Below are positions 6,407-12,109 of a stretch of DNA of 12,109 nt, piece after piece (the stretch's first letter is position 1; each line of letters begins with the position of its first letter). Position numbers and translations under genes: made by a program. Source of the stretch: F23-B02 sp963620985 (GTDB taxonomy: Bacteria > Bacillota > Clostridia > Oscillospirales > Oscillospiraceae). The notes beneath the pieces are model-generated. The model did no database searches. It was not told the DNA's origin and saw nothing but the letters and a program-made list of their open reading frames with translations. The stretch covers positions 1 through 12,109 of the forward strand of contig CAVFCI010000062.1 in the NCBI GenBank assembly GCA_963620985.1, given 5' to 3'.

Positions 6407-7882
6407 ATGGATATGACATGGTTCGAGCAGATGGAGGCGCGCATACCTCACGGCGAGGTACGCACGAGATTTGCGCCCAGCCCCACGGGCTACATGCATG
6501 TGGGCAATCTGCGCACGGCGCTGTACACCTGGCTCATCGCCCGTCACGGCGGCGGAAAATTCATTCTCCGCATCGAGGACACCGATCAGGAGCGCTACGT
6601 CGAGGGCGCGGTGGACGTTATCTACCGCACGATGGCGCAGTGCGGCCTTGACCACGACGAGGGTCCCGATGTCGGCGGTCCTGTCGGCCCCTATGTTCAG
6701 ACCGAGCGCCGCAGCCTTTACGGGAAATACGCGGAGCTTCTCATCGAAAAGGGTCACGCCTACCGCTGCTTCTGCGAAAAGCAGGAGGAGACGGAGGGCT
6801 TTGAAAAGACCGTCGATCCCTGCCGCTGCCTCAGCCGTGCGGAAAGCGACGCGAGAGCCGCAGCAGGCGAGCCCTATGTTGTGCGCCAGAGGATACCCGA
6901 GGAGGGCAGCACGACCTTCCATGACGAGATCTTCGGCGATATCACCGTCGAGAACGCAACGCTCGACGATCAGGTGCTCATAAAGCGCGACGGCCTGCCG
7001 ACCTATAACTTTGCAAACGTCATCGACGATCACCTCATGGGCATAACCCACGTCGTGCGCGGCTCGGAGTATCTGTCCTCCTCGCCGAAGTATAACCTGC
7101 TGTACGAGGGCTTCGGCTGGGAGATACCGGCCTATGTCCACTGCTCGCCGGTCATGCGCGATGCGCACAATAAGATGAGCAAGCGCCACGGCGACCCCTC
7201 GTATGAGGATCTTATCGCGCAGGGCTACCTCACGGACGCGGTGGTCAACTACGTCGCGCTGCTCGGCTGGAGCCCCGGCGGCGAGCGCGAGATATTCACC
7301 ATGCGGGAAATGGCCGAGATATTCGACATAAAGGGCATTTCCAAGTCCCCCGCCATCTTCGATATAGAAAAGCTCAGATATTTTAACGCCGAGTACATCC
7401 GCGCAATGAGCCCCGAGGCCTTTGCCGAGGCCGCCGAGCCCTTCATCCGTCAGGCGGTGAAGAAGCCGGAGCTCGACCCCGCCGCGATAGCCGCGCTTTT
7501 GCAGCAGCGCACGGAGGTTTTGACCGACATACCCGAAAAGCTCGATTTCTTCGACGAGCTGCCGGAGTACGACACGGCGCTGTATGTCCATAAAAAGAGC
7601 AAGACCGACGAGGCCGGCTCGCTTGAGATGCTGCGCGCCATGCTGCCCGTGCTCGAGAGCATCGGCGACTGGAACGACGAGAGCATCCTCGCCGCGATGA
7701 CCGGCATGGCCGAAAAGTGCGGCTGCAAAAACGCGAAGGTCATGTGGCCCGTGCGCATCGCCGCTGCCGGTAAGGCCGTAACGCCCGGCGGCGCGGTCGA
7801 GATCTGCCGTATCCTCGGTAAGGACGAGACCCTCCGCCGCATCCGCACCGGCATCGAAAAGCTCGAAAAGGCCGTCGGATAA
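6407..7882 (+). CDS. gltX: Glutamyl-tRNA synthetase, 491 aa
   Basis: Class Ib aminoacyl-tRNA synthetase charging tRNA-Glu. The Rossmann fold opens with RTRFAPSPTGYMHVGNLRTAL (HIGH-type motif HVGN at 31-34), RIEDTDQERY follows, and NKMSKRHGD holds the KMSKR loop (256-260). A CxC...CxC pair (Cys121, 123, 139, 141) forms a likely zinc site in the acceptor-binding region. The anticodon-binding C-terminal domain (about 330-491) ends KVMWPVRIAAAGKAVTPGGAVEICRILGK. GGAGGA at 6394-6399 is seven bases from the start, supporting ATG 6407 over the ATG at 6413. It is monocistronic and divergent from trpS. In Firmicutes without glutaminyl-tRNA synthetase this enzyme often also charges tRNA-Gln; that cannot be decided here. 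Confidence 0.98.
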   Translation: MDMTWFEQMEARIPHGEVRTRFAPSPTGYMHVGNLRTALYTWLIARHGGGKFILRIEDTDQERYVEGAVDVIYRTMAQCGLDHDEGPDVGGPVGPYVQTERRSLYGKYAELLIEKGHAYRCFCEKQEETEGFEKTVDPCRCLSRAESDARAAAGEPYVVRQRIPEEGSTTFHDEIFGDITVENATLDDQVLIKRDGLPTYNFANVIDDHLMGITHVVRGSEYLSSSPKYNLLYEGFGWEIPAYVHCSPVMRDAHNKMSKRHGDPSYEDLIAQGYLTDAVVNYVALLGWSPGGEREIFTMREMAEIFDIKGISKSPAIFDIEKLRYFNAEYIRAMSPEAFAEAAEPFIRQAVKKPELDPAAIAALLQQRTEVLTDIPEKLDFFDELPEYDTALYVHKKSKTDEAGSLEMLRAMLPVLESIGDWNDESILAAMTGMAEKCGCKNAKVMWPVRIAAAGKAVTPGGAVEICRILGKDETLRRIRTGIEKLEKAVG

Positions 7883-7904
7883 AGGCCGGCTGAGACAAAA
7901 TAAC

Positions 7905-7941
7905 AAAATCTCGGCAATACACAAAGCATTGCCGAGATTTT
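7905..7941. terminator. Bidirectional rho-independent terminator between gltX and the GntR gene
   Basis: A perfect 14-bp stem, AAAATCTCGGCAAT (7905-7918) with ATTGCCGAGATTTT (7928-7941), and a 9-base loop. The T-tract at one end and A-tract at the other make it work on either strand, fitting its place between convergent gltX and GntR genes. Confidence 0.85.
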
Positions 7942-7999
7942 CAGCGTATCGGCCGTCAGCTATCGGCTATCAGCTGGCGCGTCAGCACCGCGGTTTTCA

Positions 8000-8059
8000 C
8001 CAATATTTCCGGTCGGGCACCTGCAATATGCGTATAGGCACAGCCCCAAAGCGCCTCTA
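8000..8059 (-). repeat. Interspersed repeat, copy C (terminal fragment only)
   Basis: On the minus strand it begins TAGAGGCGCTTTG, runs through CTATACGCATATTGC, and ends CCGACCGGAAATATTGG, matching the first 60 or so bases of copies A and D. The hairpin-bearing inner part is absent; 7942-7999 does not align but holds short TATCGGC/GATAGCC palindromic pieces that may be remnants. It follows T6 and starts on the TAG stop of the GntR gene. Confidence 0.75.
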
Positions 8060-8770
8060 AAAAACAATGCCGCGGGCGAGGACATATTCGTTGAATTTAT
8101 CGGTGATATAGACCTGCGCGTCGAGGCCGCGGCCGGCCTTTATGAGAGAGACTATGTGCCCGCTCTGCTCTATGAGCCCCTCGAGCCCCCAGTGTCCGGC
8201 GCAGTGCCGCCAAAGCCCCTGCGATATCTCGGCAAAGGAGTTCATCAGCAGCATAAACACCTCGTTGCCGCTTAATTTGCAGATGAGATAGTGAAACTCC
8301 TTGGTCATCGCGCCGAGCTCGTCCGCGCCGAGTCCCTGACCGCGCACGGCCTTGAAGCGCTCGATATACTCCTCAAGAACGCGGATATCCTCATCGGTAT
8401 GCGAGGCCGCAAGGCGTATGAGCGCGCCGCCCTCGATGGCGTTTCGCGTCTCGACGAGCGCGACGATGCGCTCGCGGGTCATGTACCGCTCGCCCGAGCG
8501 CAGCAGCTCGTGCAGCGTTTCATAGTTGCCGCCTGCCGTGTAGTCGGCGACGTAGGTCCCGTGGCGCGGCACGATGTCGAGAAAGCCCGTGCGCTCAAGA
8601 TCCTTTATCGCAAGGTGGATGGCCGACCTGTTTATTCCCGTGCTCTCGGCAAGCTCGCGCTCGCTCGGCAGCTTCTGCCCAGGCGTGAGCTCGCCTGTCA
8701 GTATCTTCGATTTTATATTTTCAAAAAAGCATTCCTTCGCCGAGGGGATGCTTATTTTTTCAAACGTCAT
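8057..8770 (-). CDS. GntR-family transcriptional regulator, FadR subfamily, 237 aa
   Basis: One-component regulator with an N-terminal winged helix (about 10-76) typical of GntR proteins: KILTGELTPGQKLPSERELAE, then NRSAIHLAIKDLERTGFLDIVP and the wing residues RHGTYV. The C-terminal all-helical FCD ligand domain (about 100-235) has ETRNAIEGGALIRLAA, EFHYLICKLSGN (His160) and QSGHIVSLI (His205). A third C-terminal His common in metal-binding FCD domains is not evident. The start is 8770, with GGGAG about 11 bases upstream; the alternative GTG at 8818 lies at the predicted transcription start and has no ribosome binding site. It is divergent from the dehydratase operon and very likely controls it. 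FadR-type regulators usually sense small organic acids or acyl-CoAs; the ligand here is unknown. Confidence 0.93.
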   Translation of the reverse strand: MTFEKISIPSAKECFFENIKSKILTGELTPGQKLPSERELAESTGINRSAIHLAIKDLERTGFLDIVPRHGTYVADYTAGGNYETLHELLRSGERYMTRERIVALVETRNAIEGGALIRLAASHTDEDIRVLEEYIERFKAVRGQGLGADELGAMTKEFHYLICKLSGNEVFMLLMNSFAEISQGLWRHCAGHWGLEGLIEQSGHIVSLIKAGRGLDAQVYITDKFNEYVLARGIVF

Positions 8771-8801
8771 GATATTTACGTCTCCCGTTTCGGTCTGTGG
8801 T

Positions 8802-8811
8802 TGATTAATCA
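8802..8811. promoter_or_regulatory. Candidate GntR operator in its own leader
   Basis: TGATTAATCA is a perfect 10-bp palindrome located about 7-16 bases downstream of the predicted GntR transcription start. It differs by one base from the site at 8921-8930. A role as an autorepression site is inferred from position and from the shared sequence. Confidence 0.5.
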
Positions 8812-8824
8812 CCGTCACAGAAAT

Positions 8825-8853
8825 ATTATGCAGTAAATCCGCGCCGTTGTCAA
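8825..8853 (-). promoter_or_regulatory. Promoter of the GntR gene
   Basis: On the minus strand TTGACA (8848-8853), a 17-bp spacer and CATAAT (8825-8830) form a strong sigma-A-type promoter. The predicted start near 8818 yields a leader of about 48 bases before the ATG at 8770. Confidence 0.75.
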
Positions 8854-8884
8854 GATTTTATACAGTCCGGACGGCTGTTCTTTA

Positions 8885-8913
8885 TTGACATAAAAATATC
8901 CATGTGATAATAT
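8885..8913 (+). promoter_or_regulatory. Promoter of the dehydratase operon
   Basis: TTGACA (8885-8890), a 17-bp spacer and TAATAT (8908-8913) preceded by TG form a strong sigma-A-type promoter; GATAAT at 8906-8911 is an alternative -10. Transcription would start near 8920, about 58 bases before the first gene. Confidence 0.75.
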
Positions 8914-8919
8914 TTCATC

Positions 8920-8931
8920 GTGATTATTCAC
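8920..8931. promoter_or_regulatory. Candidate GntR operator at the dehydratase promoter
   Basis: GTGATTATTCAC is a palindrome with a 4-base centre. Its core, TGATTATTCA (8921-8930), matches the palindrome in the GntR leader at 9 of 10 positions and sits at the predicted transcription start, where a bound repressor would block initiation. Confidence 0.5.
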
Positions 8932-8978
8932 GAGCCTTCGAGGCCCGCAAAACATAAACAGGATACGAGGAGGATACT

Positions 8979-10175
8979 ATGAAAGATCTAAAGCACCTCA
9001 TCTACTTTGAAAGCCTGCTTCAGGACGCGAACAACGAGCTGGTAAAGCAGGCCTCGGCAGAGGGAAAGGCTGCGCTGGGCTACACCTGTTATTTTGTCCC
9101 CGAGGTACTGCTCAACCTCGGCGGCTGCTTCTCGGTGCGCCTTCGCGCCCCGGGAACGACCAACACCGATATCGGTACATACTACATGACAAACAAGACC
9201 TGCCCCTTCACGCGCAGCGTGCTTGAGCGCAGCATGGAGGGCGGCTACAACTTCCTGTCGGCCATGTTCTCGTCCGAGACCTGCCAGATGATGCACCGTG
9301 CGCACGAGTACTTTGACATCATGGGGCTCGTAAAGGAGCAGAACCCGAAGTTCTTCATGAGCATGATGGACGTGCCCTTTGTCACGACCAAGGCCGCCTA
9401 TGAGCATTACGAGGCGCAGCTTCGCAAGCATATACTCGAGCCTCTGGCCGAGGTCTACGGCGTGGATATCTCCGACGGTGCGATACGCAGAGCCATCGAG
9501 GAGCACAACGAGATCTGCCGTGTCATCACGGAGCTCGGCGACCTGCGCAAGCTCCCCAACCCGCCGATCACGAGCTATGAGTTCCACGTTTTGCAGCTCG
9601 TTTCCGAGTGCTGCCCGCAGTATCTCATCCTCGAAAAGTTAGAGGAGACGCTCAAAGAGGTGAGAAAGCGCAAGGTCGATCCCAAGCCTAATTACCGCGC
9701 ACGCATAGTCGTGACGGGCTCGGAGGTGGACGATCCGGCGTTCACGAAGCTTCTTGAGGACTGCGGCGCATACGTCGTGGCCGACCGCTACTGCTACGGC
9801 TCGCTGCCCGGCAGGGAGCAGATCGAGATACGCGACGGCGAGAGTGCGCTGACGGCTGTTGCGCGGCACTATCTTTCCACGAGCGAGTGCCCTCGCTTCA
9901 TGAATAAGGAAAAGCAGCTCCAGCGCCGCGGCTACTTAAAGCAGCTTGTAAACGACTACGATGCCGACGGCATCCTGTACCTCCAGATGAAGTTCTGCGA
10001 ATTTTGGAGCTACGAGCGCGTCATGGGCGTACACGACATGAACGAGGTCGAGGGCATACCCTGCATCGGCGTCGAAAAGGAATACACGATGGCCTCGGCA
10101 GGCCAGCTGCGCACACGCTTCCAGGCCTTTGTCGAGAGCATTGAGATAAAGAAGATCCAGGGAGGTAAAAAGTGA
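8979..10175 (+). CDS. 2-hydroxyacyl-CoA dehydratase family protein, beta-like (HgdB-type) subunit, 398 aa
   Basis: Member of the HGD-D family (2-hydroxyacyl-CoA dehydratase and benzoyl-CoA reductase subunits), oxygen-sensitive iron-sulphur enzymes that remove water from 2-hydroxyacyl-CoA by ketyl-radical chemistry. Family features: GYTCYFVPEVLLNLGGCFSV near the N-terminus, Cys75 in NKTCPFTRS, Cys102 in SSETCQMM, and Cys340 in MKFCEFWSYE, the three positions that bind the [4Fe-4S] cluster in HgdB-type subunits, plus VVTGSEVDDP and a conserved C-terminal GVEKEYT segment. Length fits HgdB/FldC-type subunits. AGGAGG at 8968-8973 is five bases before the ATG. It is the first gene of the operon and is translationally coupled to the larger subunit. 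The substrate is unknown. No CoA-transferase or ATP-dependent activator gene is seen nearby. Confidence 0.88.
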   Translation: MKDLKHLIYFESLLQDANNELVKQASAEGKAALGYTCYFVPEVLLNLGGCFSVRLRAPGTTNTDIGTYYMTNKTCPFTRSVLERSMEGGYNFLSAMFSSETCQMMHRAHEYFDIMGLVKEQNPKFFMSMMDVPFVTTKAAYEHYEAQLRKHILEPLAEVYGVDISDGAIRRAIEEHNEICRVITELGDLRKLPNPPITSYEFHVLQLVSECCPQYLILEKLEETLKEVRKRKVDPKPNYRARIVVTGSEVDDPAFTKLLEDCGAYVVADRYCYGSLPGREQIEIRDGESALTAVARHYLSTSECPRFMNKEKQLQRRGYLKQLVNDYDADGILYLQMKFCEFWSYERVMGVHDMNEVEGIPCIGVEKEYTMASAGQLRTRFQAFVESIEIKKIQGGKK

Positions 10176-11698
10176 TGGCAAACGAGGCAAAACGCTTTTA
10201 CAAGGGCAGCGGCATCGCAAAGCACCGCGAGTGGCGCGGCCTGAAGGACACCTTCTATGATTACACCCAGTGGGCGATAAATCTCGGCATACTGGTGCAG
10301 TTTGCGGCGAAGTCGCCGGTGCGCATCGTCAAGGGACTGTTCGAATACCGCTGGTTCGGCGGCTATATAGGCGCGCTGCACATGGTCGATAAGTGCACCG
10401 CCGGTATGCGCGGCCCCGCGCTGCGCGTTTCGCACACGCAGATGCACGCCATCATGAAGGGCACGACCGGCATGCTCGCCGACAGCATGAAGGGCGACCG
10501 CCGCTTCGGCGACACCGAGTACGCAAATAAATTCGTCATGCTCGAGCAGACCATGTGCCCCGAGATCGTCGCGGGCTTCCCCAAGCTCAAGGCTCTGCCG
10601 CTGGAGGTCCTGCAGGGACTGCTGGGCACCTATATGGATCAGAACCTCGCCCCGTTTTACATGGACATCATGGAAAACGTCGGTCTGCCCGCCGACTCCT
10701 GCCGCCTGAGCGCGAACGCCGCCGGTGTTGCGATAAACGACGACTATCCGCAGATCGGCGCCTGCCTTATCACCAACAACATGCCCTGCGACTCCTCGAC
10801 CATGAACAGCCAGCTCATAGAGCGCCGCATCACCATCCCCACGACCGTCGCGGGCATACCCATGCGCTGGGAGGATGAGGCCACCGACAAATACGCCCTC
10901 GCGCAGATGAAGGAGACCATAAAGTTCATCGAGGACACGACCGGCGAGAGGTTCGACGAGGCCGCGTTCTTTAAGATCATAAAGCAGCACAACAGGGAGG
11001 TACGCAACGAGTTCGAGGTCTGGGACTATGCCAAAACGCCGTACTCGGCCTTCGGTCACGTCATCTCCCCTCTGTTCCACGCCTTCTACTTCACATTCTC
11101 CGGCGGCAGCATCCCCTACATCGACAAGACCGCGAAGAAGGCGCTGAAGATCGCGGAAAGGGCTTATAAAAACAAGGTCGTCAGCTTTGACAAGGCGCGC
11201 CACCGTATGATAACCTGGGGCGGCCCCGGCTGCTACTACATCGACTTCAACACATGGGCATATAACTGCTGGGGCGTTCTCGTCGCCGCGCAGATGGATA
11301 TGTTCTCCGGCAACGTCATCATCCCCGAGGACGACCTCGACGCGGCGCTCATCGGCATTGCACACAACTACGAGCGCGGTGTCATGCGCCGCCACCTCAC
11401 CGGCGGATATCAGCATCTGCTGGAGGTCTGGGACGAGGCGGAGAAGTTCAACTGCGATATCGTCCTTGTGTACGACGATATCACCTGCAAGGGCGCGATG
11501 GGTCTGGCCGGCGTTGTCAACGATCAGGCCAAGGACAAGAACAAGCACCTCGTCTGGGTGCAGAACGATATGTTCGACCACCGCACCGTGAGCCGCAACG
11601 AGATGCGCAGGCAGTTCTCCGAGTACATGACCGCAGTCATGCAGGAGGAGCCCCTCGACGCGAGCCTCGTGGATTTTGACGATTACGAAGGATGGTAA
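10175..11698 (+). CDS. 2-hydroxyacyl-CoA dehydratase family protein, alpha-like (HgdA-type) subunit, 507 aa
   Basis: The larger partner subunit of the HGD-D family. Segments that align by eye with HgdA-type proteins are GACLITNNMPCDSS (Cys205), a helical middle region with EDTTGERFDEAAFF, and the C-terminal CDIVLVYDDITCKGAMG (Cys438) followed by VWVQNDMFDHRTVSRNEMRRQF, the usual second half of the cofactor-binding fold. Cys128 in EQTMCPE is a plausible third cluster ligand. The first 110 residues, rich in aromatic residues, are not clearly related to characterised HgdA proteins. The start is the ATG at 10175, which overlaps the previous stop as TGATG, with GGAGG at 10161-10165; a GTG at 10172 is the alternative. 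Catalysis would need reduction by an HgdC-type activator encoded elsewhere. Family assignment is fairly sure, reaction and substrate unknown. Confidence 0.82.
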   Translation: MANEAKRFYKGSGIAKHREWRGLKDTFYDYTQWAINLGILVQFAAKSPVRIVKGLFEYRWFGGYIGALHMVDKCTAGMRGPALRVSHTQMHAIMKGTTGMLADSMKGDRRFGDTEYANKFVMLEQTMCPEIVAGFPKLKALPLEVLQGLLGTYMDQNLAPFYMDIMENVGLPADSCRLSANAAGVAINDDYPQIGACLITNNMPCDSSTMNSQLIERRITIPTTVAGIPMRWEDEATDKYALAQMKETIKFIEDTTGERFDEAAFFKIIKQHNREVRNEFEVWDYAKTPYSAFGHVISPLFHAFYFTFSGGSIPYIDKTAKKALKIAERAYKNKVVSFDKARHRMITWGGPGCYYIDFNTWAYNCWGVLVAAQMDMFSGNVIIPEDDLDAALIGIAHNYERGVMRRHLTGGYQHLLEVWDEAEKFNCDIVLVYDDITCKGAMGLAGVVNDQAKDKNKHLVWVQNDMFDHRTVSRNEMRRQFSEYMTAVMQEEPLDASLVDFDDYEGW

Positions 11699-11702
11699 TA
11701 TC

Positions 11703-11855
11703 ATGAAAAAGAAACTGCTTATCGGTACGCTGAGCATCATACCTCTGAGCATGCTCATCTATTGGTTCAATCTCGATAACAAGCTGCTGTACTACGGTGT
11801 CCGCCCCCTGCTCAACAAGGTCTATAGCTCCCAGCAGCGCAACGTCAAGCTTTGA
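11703..11855 (+). CDS. Small single-pass membrane protein, 50 aa, unknown function
   Basis: Short ORF starting ATG four bases after the stop of the HgdA-like gene, with AAGGA (11688-11692) ten bases upstream, in the same GC-rich codon style as its neighbours. The protein starts MKKKLLIG, has one hydrophobic helix (about residues 4-22, ending in the aromatic IYWF), then a polar tail with NLDNKLLYYGVRPLL and a basic end (QQRNVKL). The positive N-terminus followed by a helix without a clear cleavage site suggests an inner-membrane anchor with the tail outside, or the reverse; topology is uncertain. I do not recognise a family. It closes the dehydratase operon, so it could tether the complex to the membrane, but that is only inference. 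The T6 after its stop begins the next repeat copy. Confidence 0.7.
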   Translation: MKKKLLIGTLSIIPLSMLIYWFNLDNKLLYYGVRPLLNKVYSSQQRNVKL

Positions 11856-11864
11856 TTTTTTACT

Positions 11865-12109
11865 GGCGCATTGACGCAGCTGCGAATACGCATATTGCGG
11901 TGTCCCGACCGGATTTCTAGAGGCGCATTCAGTCTGCACCTATACGCATATTGCGATGACACGGTGTCGAAGCACTGGAATAAACCATGATGTTTCGCGT
12001 CCCATTAGTGCGGAATAGTGTTGCTGCAGCATCTCAAAAGCTGCTGCGCACCAAGCCTTCCCCTTACTACGAGGGGAAGGTGTCGCGCTTGCGCGACGGA
12101 TGAGGTGTT
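11865..12109 (+). repeat. Interspersed MITE-like repeat, copy D (truncated by window edge)
   Basis: It begins GGCGCATTGACGCAGC after T6, continues through ATATTGCGGTGTCCCGACCGG, then restarts with a second end TAGAGGCGCATT at 11919-11930. Further modules follow in the order seen in copies A and B: ACGGTGTCGAAGC, AACCATGATGTTTCGC, hairpin arms CCTTCCCCT (12056-12064) and AGGGGAAGG (12072-12080), a second hairpin GTCGCG/CGCGAC (12082-12087/12092-12097), then GGATGAGGTGTT. The far terminal repeat, if present, lies beyond the window. There is no ORF; this stretch is all repeat. Confidence 0.85.

Noticed and set aside
7942..7999. A small RNA or gene in the GC-rich stretch between the terminator and repeat copy C
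   Set aside because: Only short palindromic TATCGGC/GATAGCC pieces are visible, with no ORF, promoter or convincing fold; more likely a decayed repeat remnant.
8771..8818. A longer GntR protein starting at GTG 8818
   Set aside because: The GTG lies at the predicted transcription start and has no ribosome binding site; the ATG at 8770 gives the normal family length.
11856..11861. The T6 after the 50-aa gene as part of a rho-independent terminator
   Set aside because: The only stem directly before it, around TCAAGCTTTGA, has four base pairs, too weak to call.
1..12109. The spaced repeats as a CRISPR array
   Set aside because: Copies are kilobases apart, in both orientations, and have no regular short-repeat and spacer pattern.

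Overview
The window looks like a chromosomal segment from a GC-rich member of the Clostridia, most likely a gut Oscillospirales/Oscillospiraceae-type Firmicute. This is inferred from the GC-rich coding style, strong AGGAGG-type ribosome binding sites, canonical TTGACA promoters, a TagO/WecA plus non-hydrolysing UDP-GlcNAc 2-epimerase pair, a 2-hydroxyacyl-CoA dehydratase pair (a strict-anaerobe enzyme family) and abundant intergenic hairpin repeats. No 16S or other species marker is present, so the genus stays open. Ten protein genes are supported, one of them a 50-residue membrane protein. No tRNA, rRNA, CRISPR array or transposase gene was found.

Layout. 1-201: end of an interspersed repeat, cut by the window edge. 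189-2528 (minus): a two-component pair, an OmpR/PhoB-type response regulator followed by a PhoR-type histidine kinase, behind a promoter carrying four TTTACA hexamers that resemble a Pho box. 2614-2971: a roughly 350-bp element with 35-bp terminal inverted repeats and no coding capacity (MITE-like). 2959-6258 (minus): trpS, a WecA/TagO-type phosphoglycosyltransferase and wecB as one transcription unit. 6259-6406: a divergent intergenic region in which the trpS and gltX promoters overlap at their -35 elements. 6407-7882 (plus): gltX, closed by a strong bidirectional terminator. 8057-8770 (minus): a FadR-type GntR regulator. 8979-11855 (plus): a divergent operon of two 2-hydroxyacyl-CoA dehydratase family subunits plus a small membrane protein. 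11856-12109: another copy of the interspersed repeat in plus orientation, cut by the window edge.

How the parts may work together. The PhoP/PhoR-like pair lies next to genes that start lipid-linked wall polysaccharide (GlcNAc-1-P transfer to undecaprenyl phosphate) and make UDP-ManNAc, a combination relevant to teichoic-acid-type polymers that hold much of the phosphate in Gram-positive walls. The GntR regulator probably controls itself and the dehydratase operon: nearly identical 10-bp palindromes (TGATTAATCA and TGATTATTCA) lie just downstream of both predicted transcription starts.

The most unusual feature is the repeat family. Every one of the four transcription units whose 3' end can be seen and is not gltX (kinase, wecB, GntR, dehydratase operon) ends at or in a copy, in the same orientation relative to transcription. 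Each copy follows a T-tract, and in three cases the stop codon of the gene lies in the first bases of the repeat.
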